The notes under the pieces: model-generated
Databases searched by the model: none
What the model was told of the DNA's origin: nothing
Seen by the model: only the letters and a program-made list of their open reading frames with translations
Source: Porcincola intestinalis
GTDB lineage: Bacteria; Bacillota; Clostridia; Lachnospirales; Lachnospiraceae
Length of the DNA stretch: 64,000 nucleotides
Direction: 5' to 3'
Assembly: GCF_009696445.1 (NCBI RefSeq)
Contig: NZ_VULZ01000013.1
Span: 38,937 to 102,936 of the forward strand
Part shown: one piece after another, positions 8,503 through 18,095 of the stretch
Layout: the number at the start of each line of letters is the position of its first letter
Numbering within the stretch: the first letter of the stretch is position 1
Made by a program: the position numbers and the translations under genes

Positions 8503-9185
8503 AAATATCAGTGCTGCGGTTAGAGGAAAGTGTTTGGCAGGAAGGTGAGCGTTGTTCGGGAAGGTGTGATTCCGTTGGAAAAGAGTCATCCGAACGGGCA
8601 AAATGGATGAAGGTGAGGCAGACAATGTCCCGGAAAGCGGCTTATCGGTTTCTGCTTGGTGAGATCATGACAGCCTTCCCCGGACTTGAGAAGGAGTATG
8701 GGGGATGCCGACTGCTGACAGATTGTGGGTTTGCCGGAAGCAGCGGTGAATCAATGATCAGCCCGTTCGTGAAGGATGCGCTTGGAAAGCCCTATCTGCC
8801 CGGGCATCCGGAGATTCTGTTTAATCTCAGCCACAGTAAGAATGGCTATGCGGCTGTCGTTGTATCAGATTCAGCTGAGACATCTGCCGTCGGTATCGAC
8901 ATCGAGGCACGGTTTCCTTATCGGGAGCTGCTTGCACGTAAAATCTGCAGTGAATCTGAGAACCGCATGATCCGGGAGGCATCCTCGGAAGATGAAAAGA
9001 AACGGCTGCTGAACCTGTTCTGGAGCCGCAAGGAAGCAATTCTCAAGTGCGAGGGAACAGGTATCCGTCAGGACCTTCGTCTTGTTGATTGCCTCTGTCT
9101 CTCCAGAAGCTGTGAACTTCGCGAAGAAATGAATGAGGCTTATACGCTTGTGGCATGTATAAAACGCAACAGGAAGACAAGATAA
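8499..9185 (+). CDS. Sfp-type 4'-phosphopantetheinyl transferase
   Basis: Transfers 4'-phosphopantetheine from CoA to carrier proteins. The 228-residue protein has the Sfp-family motifs FNLSHSKNGYA, VGIDIEAR (magnesium-binding Asp/Glu) and FWSRKEAILKCEGTG. The start overlaps the trhP stop (ATGA), so the two are translationally coupled. No polyketide or non-ribosomal peptide genes are in the window, so its target is unknown; it may serve fatty acid ACP or a carrier protein elsewhere. The link to tRNA modification may only be positional. Confidence 0.9.
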   Translation: MKISVLRLEESVWQEGERCSGRCDSVGKESSERAKWMKVRQTMSRKAAYRFLLGEIMTAFPGLEKEYGGCRLLTDCGFAGSSGESMISPFVKDALGKPYLPGHPEILFNLSHSKNGYAAVVVSDSAETSAVGIDIEARFPYRELLARKICSESENRMIREASSEDEKKRLLNLFWSRKEAILKCEGTGIRQDLRLVDCLCLSRSCELREEMNEAYTLVACIKRNRKTR

Positions 9186-9209
9186 GGGACAGGCAAGCGT
9201 GCGGATTTG

Positions 9210-10484
9210 TCATGACAGTGTAATAGAACTTCGGGCATACCGGTTCCGGGAGACTTCCTGAACCGCATTCCGTACCTGCAGGTTCAGAATTCCCTCTGTG
9301 AGCTGTGTCATTGTCAGGCCTGTTTCTTCAAGCAGCTGGTCAATCCCTTTCGCATCCAGTTCAAGCTTCTCGAAAATCAGTTGTTCTACTTGTGTGAGGC
9401 TGGAAGGTGCTCGGGAATGCCTGGAGCAGGCATGATCATCGTTTGAATCCATGTACCTGTTCTCGTTCTCCGCGGGAGTGTATGTTAATCCGTTTCTCTG
9501 GCAGACCTCCTCCACAAACTGTTCCACGGATGTCAGAATGCCTGCTCCCTGTTCAATCAGATGATTGCAGCCATAGCTCAATTCATCACCAAATCTTCCT
9601 GGGACCGCATAGACATCCTTTCCCTGATCAAGCGCCAGATCGACCGTGATCAGAGAACCGCTTTTCTTCCTCGCCTCTACAACGATGACGGCATCCGCCA
9701 GTCCGCAAATCAGCCGGTTCCGTATTGGAAAATGGCCGGGAAGCGGTGGGGTAGCCGGACCGAATTCCGAAATGACCCCGCCGCGATCAGGCAGGCTTCT
9801 GTACAGACGGCTGTTCTCCGGTGGGTAACAGATATCGGCTCCGCTTCCAAGAACCGCAAAGCTTCTGCCGCCCTCCTCAATGCAGGCTCTCTGAGCCATG
9901 CCATCAATCCCGGCAGCCATTCCGCTGATTACCTGGACTTTGTATCGGGCAAGCTGAGCGCCCAGGTATGCCGCCATCTTTGCGCCATAATGGCTGCATC
10001 TTCTTGCTCCAATGACAGCTACCGATAATACGTCCGGATCCGGTAAATTCCCTTTATAGAACAGACCATGCGGGCAGTCCACGAGTTCTCTCAGCTTTTG
10101 CGGAAAGTGACGGTCATCCTGATAGCAGAATTTCAAACCCTTCTGATGGAGAAGATCTGCACTTTTCTCCAGGCTGCAGGACTCTTTATAGGATATAAGT
10201 GAGCGGACCCATTTTTGCCGCAGCTTTTGAAAAGGTGCCATGGCTAACAGGGGGGCTTCATATACTCCTCTTGGAGAGCCGAAATATTGGATTAAGGCAA
10301 GTATTTCATTCCTTGTCAGAATCGGGCATGAGCAGAGCCACTGCCAGTACAGATCATCGCCAGGCTGGGAAAAGGCGTGCCGGTAGTCGCTTTTTTGAGT
10401 ACTGTCGTTGTTCAGGCCTGATTTCTCATGCATATGCGTTTTGTCTGTTGATTCACAAAATGGAGACTCTTTGGACTGTTTCAT
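9210..10484 (-). CDS. dprA: DNA processing protein DprA
   Basis: Loads RecA onto incoming single-stranded DNA during natural transformation. The Rossmann-fold core is clear: VAVIGARRCSHYGAKMA, VISGMAAGIDGMAQ, AVLGSGADICYPPEN, FPIRNRLICGLADAVIVVEA and SGSLITVDLALDQG. A DprA-type winged-helix tail follows (LTQVEQLIFEKLELDAKGIDQLLE). The start at 10484 (424 residues) is chosen because GGAAAGGAA lies just upstream. An in-frame ATG at 10547 has no ribosome-binding site. It lies 67 bp downstream of comM, probably in one operon. Confidence 0.93.
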   Translation of the reverse strand: MKQSKESPFCESTDKTHMHEKSGLNNDSTQKSDYRHAFSQPGDDLYWQWLCSCPILTRNEILALIQYFGSPRGVYEAPLLAMAPFQKLRQKWVRSLISYKESCSLEKSADLLHQKGLKFCYQDDRHFPQKLRELVDCPHGLFYKGNLPDPDVLSVAVIGARRCSHYGAKMAAYLGAQLARYKVQVISGMAAGIDGMAQRACIEEGGRSFAVLGSGADICYPPENSRLYRSLPDRGGVISEFGPATPPLPGHFPIRNRLICGLADAVIVVEARKKSGSLITVDLALDQGKDVYAVPGRFGDELSYGCNHLIEQGAGILTSVEQFVEEVCQRNGLTYTPAENENRYMDSNDDHACSRHSRAPSSLTQVEQLIFEKLELDAKGIDQLLEETGLTMTQLTEGILNLQVRNAVQEVSRNRYARSSITLS

Positions 10485-10551
10485 TATGGATTCCTTTCCA
10501 TCACACAGGGGACGTTCCTTATAATTCATTAATGAGGAAACATTCATATAT

Positions 10552-12153
10552 TCAGTTTCTCAGTGCATCATCCCAGTATCTTCTGTCGACTGCTCGCAGT
10601 GAAACGGCTTCTGAGAGGTGGCGGGGCAGAATCTGCTCTTCTTCGTCCAGATCCGCGATTGTCCTGGCAACCTTCAGAATCCGATTGTAGGACCTGGCGG
10701 TCAATGACAGAGAATCGTAAACTTTCGCCATCCACCTTTCCTCTTCCTTTGTAAGGGGACAGAATCGCTTTACATCTACAGCGGACAGCTCTGAGTTGAA
10801 CTGAAAGCCTGAACTCTGATACCGGGCTCTCTGTCGCTTGTGGGCTCTGTTTACCCGTTCCCTGATCTCTGCTGAGCTTTCTTCTTTTCTGCCGTCTGTC
10901 AGTTCCTCAAATGAGACTCTTCGTGCCTCTACGCACAGGTCAATCCGGTCCAGAAGCGGCATGCTGATCCTTGATAAATACTGTCTCACTTCTGCATTGC
11001 TGCACCGGCAGATGGAACGATCCGGGAAATACCCGCACCGGCAGGGATTCATCGATGCAACCAGCATGAATCCGGCAGGGAAGGAGTAACTGCCCGTGAC
11101 CCGTGAAATCCGGATTACGCGGTCCTCCAGCGGCTGCCTGAGGGCTTCGATGGTCGCTTTGTCGAACTCCGGAAATTCGTCCAGATACAGAATCCCTCTG
11201 TGCGCCAGACTGACTTCTCCCGGTCCGGGAGGCGCCCCGCCTCCGCAAAGGGCAGGCTTTGTCACTGTATGGTGCGGCCCTCTGAACGGACGGACTGTCA
11301 CAAGCCCATCGGAAGGCAGCGTCCCGGCGATTGAATGAATCTTCGAGACTTCCAGTACCTCTTCATCTGTCATCTCAGGCATAATTGTTGTAAGACAATG
11401 GGCTGTCATGGTTTTTCCTGCTCCGGGTGGTCCGATCATCAGCAGGTTATGAAACCCTGCAGCTGCTACCTCGGAGGCGCGTCTGAGAAGTCTTTGCCCT
11501 CTAATCTGTGAGAAATCCCGGCTTTGCCCCTTTCTCTGCAGATGCCGAACCTCTTCGATATCCGCCCGCCGTTCATAAAGACTGCCTGGCTTCAGCGCAC
11601 CCTGCATGGAAAGATTCATACCTGGCACTTCAGGGGGGCCTGCTTTTGCTGCAAGAAAGCTGACAACCTGAACCAGTGTTTCTGCTCCGAGCACCCGGAC
11701 ACCTCGGATCATAGATCCCTCCGCAAGGTTGGCAGCAGGAACGATTACGGTTCCACAGCCACAGGACAAGGCTCCTGACACAATCTCCAGGACGCCGCGA
11801 ACTGGATTGAGCCTTCCGTTCAGCCCCAGTTCCCCGATGAACAATACCCCGCACACAGATTCCGGTTGCAATGTTTCCGCAGCTGTGAGCAGCGCAATTG
11901 CGATTGCCAGGTCAAAGCTGCTTCCCTGCTTATGGAGGGCAGCGGGCGCCAGATTGACTGTGATGTGGCGAACACCGATCGACAGCCCGCTGTTTCGAAG
12001 CGCAGACCGGACGCGCTCTGCAGCTTCTTTTGTCTCCGAAGCCAGATATCCAACCATTGTAAAGGTAGGAAGTCCATCTGCAACATCTGCCTCTACTGTT
12101 ACTTTTTTGCTTTCCATGCCATTGATGGCTGCTGATAAGACCGTGCTGAACAT
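10552..12153 (-). CDS. comM: ComM/YifB family Mg-chelatase-like AAA+ ATPase
   Basis: Hexameric helicase-like ATPase. In naturally competent bacteria ComM promotes branch migration during recombination of transforming DNA. The 533-residue protein has an N-terminal Lon-type/ChlI-like domain (SFDLAIAIALLTA), Walker A GPPGAGKTMTAH, Walker B ILYLDEFPEF, a cysteine-rich insert (NPCRCGYFPDRSICRCS) and the C-terminal chelatase domain (SLSLTARSYNRILKVARTIADL). AGGAGA precedes the ATG by 7 nt. It is upstream of dprA on the same strand and divergent from topA. Confidence 0.93.
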   Translation of the reverse strand: MFSTVLSAAINGMESKKVTVEADVADGLPTFTMVGYLASETKEAAERVRSALRNSGLSIGVRHITVNLAPAALHKQGSSFDLAIAIALLTAAETLQPESVCGVLFIGELGLNGRLNPVRGVLEIVSGALSCGCGTVIVPAANLAEGSMIRGVRVLGAETLVQVVSFLAAKAGPPEVPGMNLSMQGALKPGSLYERRADIEEVRHLQRKGQSRDFSQIRGQRLLRRASEVAAAGFHNLLMIGPPGAGKTMTAHCLTTIMPEMTDEEVLEVSKIHSIAGTLPSDGLVTVRPFRGPHHTVTKPALCGGGAPPGPGEVSLAHRGILYLDEFPEFDKATIEALRQPLEDRVIRISRVTGSYSFPAGFMLVASMNPCRCGYFPDRSICRCSNAEVRQYLSRISMPLLDRIDLCVEARRVSFEELTDGRKEESSAEIRERVNRAHKRQRARYQSSGFQFNSELSAVDVKRFCPLTKEEERWMAKVYDSLSLTARSYNRILKVARTIADLDEEEQILPRHLSEAVSLRAVDRRYWDDALRN

Positions 12154-12373
12154 GCAGGATTCTCCTGTTGAAGAAACGATTTTTCTGTACAGCCTGCTCC
12201 ATACAACGAAGAAGTCAGTGTGCGTCGGGACAGAAAGACAGGTGATCGGACGAGCATGAAGTGCCTGAAGAATATTAGAGATAGATAATCAGAGATAGAG
12301 AAAAGACGATTGATAAAGCGTTTCTCATGAAGATGGGGACAGGGTAGCATCCTTTATGAGGGCTGTCAAACAG

Positions 12374-12388
12374 AATTTTCTGTACGTT
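12374..12388 (+). promoter_or_regulatory. Candidate CodY box (upstream copy)
   Basis: AATTTTCTGTACGTT matches 12 of 15 positions of the CodY consensus AATTTTCWGAAAATT. It lies between comM and topA, and codY is the gene after topA. A three-mismatch match can occur by chance, so this is tentative. Confidence 0.35.
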
Positions 12389-12458
12389 TTTTGTGTAGAT
12401 TGCCGCACGTTTCTCGCAGTGCAAGTACAGCAGTTTGATTGATGCGGTACGGTATTGC

Positions 12459-12487
12459 TTGCATAAGGGGTGGCTATGGTGTATATT
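12459..12487 (+). promoter_or_regulatory. topA promoter
   Basis: TTGCAT (12459-12464), a 17-bp spacer and TATATT (12482-12487) lie 42 bp before the topA start. Confidence 0.65.
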
Positions 12488-12496
12488 CTGAAAATG
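12482..12496 (+). promoter_or_regulatory. Candidate CodY box overlapping the topA -10
   Basis: TATATTCTGAAAATG matches 12 of 15 positions of AATTTTCWGAAAATT and includes the topA -10 hexamer, where binding would be expected to repress. The AT-rich -10 itself contributes several matches, so confidence is limited. Confidence 0.35.
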
Positions 12497-12529
12497 TTGT
12501 ACAGCAATCTGCTCTGAATGGGATACATT

Positions 12530-14779
12530 ATGGCGAAATATCTGGTAATTGTTGAGTCTCCAACAAAGGTTAAGACAATTAAGAAATTTCTGGGCAAGAA
12601 TTATGAGATCATGGCTTCTACAGGCCATGTCCGTGATCTTCCGAAAAGTCAGCTCGGCTTTGATCCGGAGCATGATTATGAGCCGAAATATATCACGATC
12701 CGTGGAAAAGGAGAAGTTCTGGCTGCGCTTCGCAAGGAAGCGAAAAAGGCGGATAAAGTTTTCCTTGCAACGGACCCTGACCGCGAGGGAGAGGCCATTT
12801 CCTGGCACCTGCAGGCAGCCCTGAATCTTGACCCGGAAAAGACGAATCGGATTACGTTCAATGAGATTACGAAATCCGCTGTGAAGGAAGCGCTGAAGCA
12901 TCCGAGGCAGATTGATATGAATATGGTGGATGCGCAGCAGACTCGCCGGATTCTGGACAGGATGGTAGGATACAGGATTTCACCGCTTCTGTGGGCGAAA
13001 ATCAGAAGGGGACTGTCAGCCGGGAGGGTACAGTCTGTCGCACTGCGGATTATTGCCAAGCGGGAAAACGAAATCAGTGAGTTTATCCCGCAGGAATTCT
13101 GGACACTGGGGGCTGAGTTTGCGCTGCCTGGACTGAAAAGCGGGCTTGAAGCCCAGCTGGCCGGCAAGGAGGCAGGAGGAAAGTATACCAGAATCAGTCT
13201 CACAAGCGGTGAGCAGACCGCCGCAATCAGAGAGACACTGTCCGGCGCTTCATTCTGTGTCAGCACCATTAAAAAGGGAGAGCGGACCAGAAAAGCGCCG
13301 CTCCCATTTACAACCAGTACTCTTCAGCAGGAGGCTGCCAAGTCTCTGAACTTTCCGACTCAAAAGACGATGCGCCTGGCACAGCAGCTCTATGAGGGGG
13401 TTGATCTTGCCGGCTCTGGAACGGTCGGTCTGATTACATATCTGAGAACGGATTCGACGCGTATCTCTGATGAAGCTAACGACGCGGCAGCTGCCTATAT
13501 TTCCAGTCATTTTGGAGAAGCCTTTTTATCTGAAGAATTAAGAAACCGAATCAACCATTCGCAGGGAGGTGCGGCAGGACAGAAGAGTGTGGCAGGGAAG
13601 GTGCAGGAACCTTCCAACAATGGTGTACACATTCAGGATGCCCATGAAGCCATCCGGCCCTCCGATATCAGCAGGACGCCGGCTGAGGTGAAAGAAGCAC
13701 TGACAAGAGATCAGTTCCGACTGTATCAGCTGATCTGGAAACGGTTTGTAGGAAGCCGTATGGCGCCAGCAAAGTATGAGACTCTTCAGATCCGGATTGC
13801 TTCAGATGAAGTGATGGAAAGTGACTTGATGAGGAGCGGTGCACAGAAGCACGCAGGGGAGAATGCAGAAGAGCCGCAGGGCGGTGGGGCCTGCCGTTAT
13901 ATCTTCTCGACGAGCTCCAGCCGAATCCTGTCGGAGGGATACCTGACCGTTTATACAGAGACAGACGAAGAGAAGAAGGGGCAGCCTGTTCTGACTGAGA
14001 AGCTCACCGAGGGAGAGCAGCTGGAGCTGTCGAAGATGAAGGGGGAGCAGCATTTCACACAGCCGCCTGCGCACTATACGGAAGCTTCGCTTGTTCATGC
14101 CCTGGAGGAGCTTGGGATTGGGCGTCCGTCCACATATGCACCCACTATCACAACACTTCTTGCAAGACATTATGTAACGAAGGAGAAGCGAAACCTCTAC
14201 ATTACGGAGCTTGGAACAGCAGTCGATGACATTCTCAGGAAGTCTTTTCCGGAGATTGATAATGTCCAGTTTACAGCCTACATGGAATCCATGCTCGATT
14301 CGGTTGCGGAGGGGAGAACAGACTGGAAGACCATTCTGCGTAATTTCTATCCGGATCTCGACAAGGAAGTTCAGCACGCCGAGGAAACGCTTTCGAAGGT
14401 GAAAGTTGCGGACGAGGTGTCAGATGTCGTTTGCGACAAGTGCGGGCGGCGCATGGTCGTGAAGTACGGGCCGCATGGCAAGTTCCTGGCATGCCCCGGA
14501 TTTCCGGAGTGCAGGAATACAAAGCCCTATTTTGAGAAGGCAGGGGTCCCCTGCCCGAAGTGCGGGCAGGATGTTGTCATCAGACGTTCAAAGAAGGGCA
14601 GAATTTTCTATGGCTGTTCGAATCCGGAGTGTGATTTTATCTCCTGGAACAAGCCTTCCACAGTCAAATGTCCGGAGTGTGGCAGTTATATGGTCGAAAA
14701 AGGAAACCGTCTGCTCTGCTCCAACCAGACATGTGGGTTTATTCTCCCGAAGAAGACAGAAGAGAAAGACAACAAATAA
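12530..14779 (+). CDS. topA: DNA topoisomerase I
   Basis: Type IA topoisomerase that relaxes negative supercoils. The TOPRIM domain starts KYLVIVESPTKVKTIKKFLG and carries ATDPDREGEAISWHL. The catalytic tyrosine lies in GLITYLRTDSTRIS, and DAHEAIRPSD is present. The C-terminus holds three four-cysteine zinc ribbons (VCDKCGRR, VPCPKCGQD, VKCPECGSY and their partner cysteines). The start at 12530 fits the family N-terminus MAKYLVIVES, giving 749 residues; an ATG four codons earlier is possible and neither has a strong Shine-Dalgarno. It is followed by codY, the common neighbourhood in Bacillota. Confidence 0.96.
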   Translation: MAKYLVIVESPTKVKTIKKFLGKNYEIMASTGHVRDLPKSQLGFDPEHDYEPKYITIRGKGEVLAALRKEAKKADKVFLATDPDREGEAISWHLQAALNLDPEKTNRITFNEITKSAVKEALKHPRQIDMNMVDAQQTRRILDRMVGYRISPLLWAKIRRGLSAGRVQSVALRIIAKRENEISEFIPQEFWTLGAEFALPGLKSGLEAQLAGKEAGGKYTRISLTSGEQTAAIRETLSGASFCVSTIKKGERTRKAPLPFTTSTLQQEAAKSLNFPTQKTMRLAQQLYEGVDLAGSGTVGLITYLRTDSTRISDEANDAAAAYISSHFGEAFLSEELRNRINHSQGGAAGQKSVAGKVQEPSNNGVHIQDAHEAIRPSDISRTPAEVKEALTRDQFRLYQLIWKRFVGSRMAPAKYETLQIRIASDEVMESDLMRSGAQKHAGENAEEPQGGGACRYIFSTSSSRILSEGYLTVYTETDEEKKGQPVLTEKLTEGEQLELSKMKGEQHFTQPPAHYTEASLVHALEELGIGRPSTYAPTITTLLARHYVTKEKRNLYITELGTAVDDILRKSFPEIDNVQFTAYMESMLDSVAEGRTDWKTILRNFYPDLDKEVQHAEETLSKVKVADEVSDVVCDKCGRRMVVKYGPHGKFLACPGFPECRNTKPYFEKAGVPCPKCGQDVVIRRSKKGRIFYGCSNPECDFISWNKPSTVKCPECGSYMVEKGNRLLCSNQTCGFILPKKTEEKDNK

Positions 14780-14806
14780 TTATATTATGAAAAACCAGAT
14801 AATCTA

Positions 14807-14835
14807 TTGAAAAGTCTAAAATTGTCTGTTAAAAT
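14807..14835 (+). promoter_or_regulatory. codY promoter
   Basis: TTGAAA (14807-14812), a 17-bp spacer and TAAAAT (14830-14835) give a near-consensus sigma-A promoter 55 bp before the codY ATG. codY therefore need not depend on topA transcription. Confidence 0.75.
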
Positions 14836-14890
14836 CTCTTCGACAAGACGATGTGCACGGAAGCAGCGCTTTCCGTTCAGGAGGGAAATC

Positions 14891-15673
14891 ATGAGTGTTG
14901 AGTTACTGGATAAAACAAGAAAGATCGGACAGCTGCTTCATAACAACAGCTCAAGTAAGGTTGTCTTCAATGATATCTGCGCGGTGCTGACAGATATTCT
15001 GGAATCGAATGTCCTTGTCATCAGCCGTAAAGGAAAGGTTCTGGGGGTCGGGCTCTCGGATCACATCGAGGAATTGAACCAGCTGATTGTTGATCATATC
15101 GGGGATTTCATAGATGAGATGCTGAATGAGCGCTTCCTGAACATCCTCTCGACGCAGGAGAATGTGAATCTTGAGACGCTGGGATTTACAGGAGAGAATC
15201 TTCATAAGTTTCAGGCAATTGTCGACCCGATTGAGATTGCGGGAGAACGTCTGGGAACTGTTTTCATGTACCGGATCGACAAGCCATTTGAGATTGACGA
15301 TATTATCCTCGCCGAATATGGGACAACGGTTGTCGGTTTGGAGATGATGCGTTCTTTGAATGAGGAAAGCGCAGAGGAAAACAGGAAGGTACAGATAGTC
15401 AAGTCTGCGATTAATACACTGAGCTATTCAGAGCTGGAGGCGATCGTACATATTTTTGATGAGCTGGGAGGATCCGAAGGAGTGCTGGTTGCGTCCAAGA
15501 TTGCAGACAGAGTCGGCATTACGCGCTCCGTCATCGTGAATGCGCTTCGAAAGTTTGAGAGTGCAGGTGTTATTGAGTCAAAGTCATCCGGCATGAAGGG
15601 AACCTACATCAAGGTACTGAACGATGCCGTGTATGATCAGCTCAAGGAAATCAAGAAAACGAAGAAACTGTAA
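14891..15673 (+). CDS. codY: GTP-sensing global transcriptional regulator CodY
   Basis: Pleiotropic regulator that binds GTP and branched-chain amino acids and controls nutrient-adaptation genes. The 260-residue protein has the N-terminal GAF domain (LLDKTRKIGQLL, ESNVLVISRKGKVLGVG) and the C-terminal winged helix ASKIADRVGITRSVIVNALRK followed by ESAGVIESKSSGMKGTYI. The start at 14891 follows AGGAGGG and matches the family N-terminus. An in-frame ATG-less extension upstream reads through the promoter and is excluded. Confidence 0.97.
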   Translation: MSVELLDKTRKIGQLLHNNSSSKVVFNDICAVLTDILESNVLVISRKGKVLGVGLSDHIEELNQLIVDHIGDFIDEMLNERFLNILSTQENVNLETLGFTGENLHKFQAIVDPIEIAGERLGTVFMYRIDKPFEIDDIILAEYGTTVVGLEMMRSLNEESAEENRKVQIVKSAINTLSYSELEAIVHIFDELGGSEGVLVASKIADRVGITRSVIVNALRKFESAGVIESKSSGMKGTYIKVLNDAVYDQLKEIKKTKKL

Positions 15674-15696
15674 AACTGAAAAAAGCAGCAGACTGG

Positions 15697-15737
15697 CTCC
15701 GGAGGTATCTGCAGAATGCGGGATCTTCGGAGTTTTT
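15697..15737 (+). terminator. codY terminator
   Basis: A 10-bp stem (CTCCGGAGGT at 15697-15706 with ATCTTCGGAG at 15723-15732, two G-U pairs) is followed by TTTTT. Confidence 0.7.
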
Positions 15738-15830
15738 CTATGTGTATTTTAAAATGAAGATATATAGAGAATAATTGAGGATAAATGAGAATTAATACAA
15801 TATACGCTGAAATATAAAAAATGAGGATAC

Positions 15831-15858
15831 TTGCAATCTTCGCTGATTTTGTTATTAT
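15831..15858 (+). promoter_or_regulatory. groESL promoter
   Basis: TTGCAA (15831-15836), a 16-bp spacer and TATTAT (15853-15858) lie directly upstream of the CIRCE operator, so the operator would fall at the start of the transcript. Confidence 0.65.
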
Positions 15859-15870
15859 AGGCAATGTGAT

Positions 15871-15897
15871 TTAGCACTCGAATATAGTGAGTGCTAG
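15871..15897 (+). promoter_or_regulatory. CIRCE operator of groESL
   Basis: TTAGCACTC, a 9-nt spacer and GAGTGCTAG match the HrcA-binding CIRCE consensus TTAGCACTC-N9-GAGTGCTAA at 17 of 18 arm positions. Confidence 0.95.
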
Positions 15898-15955
15898 CAA
15901 TAATAAATGACATCAGAGTAATGGAATCAAGAGGATGTGTCAGGAGGTATTGGTT

Positions 15956-16237
15956 ATGAAACTCTATCCGTTGGGTGACAAAGTTGTCCTGAAGCAGCTT
16001 GAAGCTGAGGAAACTACTAAATCCGGAATCATTCTGGCAGCAAAGAGTCAGGAAAAGCCGCAGGAAGCGACCGTTCTCGCAGTGGGAGACGGAAAGGTCG
16101 ATGGCAAGGAAATCGCAATGACGGTGAAGGAAGGCGACAAGGTTGTCTATTCCAAATATGCCGGAACAGAAGTTAAACTTGGTGAAGAGGAGTATGTGAT
16201 CTGCAAGATGTCCGACATTCTTGCAAAGGTTGAGTAA
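15956..16237 (+). CDS. groES: Co-chaperonin GroES
   Basis: Seven-subunit lid of the GroEL folding chamber. The 93-residue protein begins MKLYPLGDKVVLKQLEAEE and contains the mobile loop (TTKSGIILAAKSQEKPQ) and the family end VICKMSDILAKVE. The ATG at 15956 follows CAGGAGG by 8 nt; an upstream in-frame start would include the ribosome-binding site and is rejected. It is followed by groEL after 45 bp and is under CIRCE/HrcA control. Confidence 0.97.
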   Translation: MKLYPLGDKVVLKQLEAEETTKSGIILAAKSQEKPQEATVLAVGDGKVDGKEIAMTVKEGDKVVYSKYAGTEVKLGEEEYVICKMSDILAKVE

Positions 16238-16267
16238 GAGACGCAATGCGGTTTGAAGGGACATTAA

Positions 16268-17902
<1,635 letters not shown>

Positions 17903-17955
17903 TCAGAACAGATCAATGGTCCGGCCACTGACAAAAGCTCGCTTCAGGTGATATT

Positions 17956-17983
17956 ACGGGCAGGGGATTCCCCTGCCCGTTTT
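17956..17983 (+). terminator. groESL terminator
   Basis: A perfect 11-bp GC-rich stem (17956-17966 with 17970-17980) with a 3-nt loop, followed by TTTT. Confidence 0.88.
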
Positions 17984-17995
17984 CAAACCAGATTG

Positions 17996-18038
17996 TTAGC
18001 ACTCGACGATTGACAGTGCTAACAATCTGTGCTAGAAC
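17996..18038 (+). promoter_or_regulatory. CIRCE operator with embedded clpB promoter
   Basis: TTAGCACTC-N9-CAGTGCTAA (17996-18022) matches CIRCE with one arm mismatch, and the dyad extends to 13 perfect bp per arm (17991-18026, GATTGTTAGCACT/AGTGCTAACAATC). A promoter TTGACA (18010-18015), 17-bp spacer, TAGAAC (18033-18038) starts inside it. HrcA bound here would cover the -35 of clpB. Confidence 0.85.
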
Positions 18039-18095
18039 AAAAACACAGGGTGATCTGAAGAATTACAATCCCTTACAGGAAAGGGGGCGGAAAGG

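Larger units (their letters stand above)
12154..12529 (+). other. Divergent intergenic region between comM and topA
   Basis: This 376-bp stretch has no credible gene. It contains the topA promoter (12459-12487), a perfect short dyad (ACAGAA/TTCTGT, 12370-12383), two CodY-box-like sequences, and a 9-bp direct repeat AGAGATAGA at 12277-12285 and 12291-12299. I found no well-spaced consensus promoter for the comM strand. Confidence 0.6.

Noticed and set aside
14780..14890. CodY autoregulatory box upstream of codY
   Set aside because: The best match around 14818-14835 has about five mismatches to the 15-base consensus and coincides with the promoter's AT-rich sequence.
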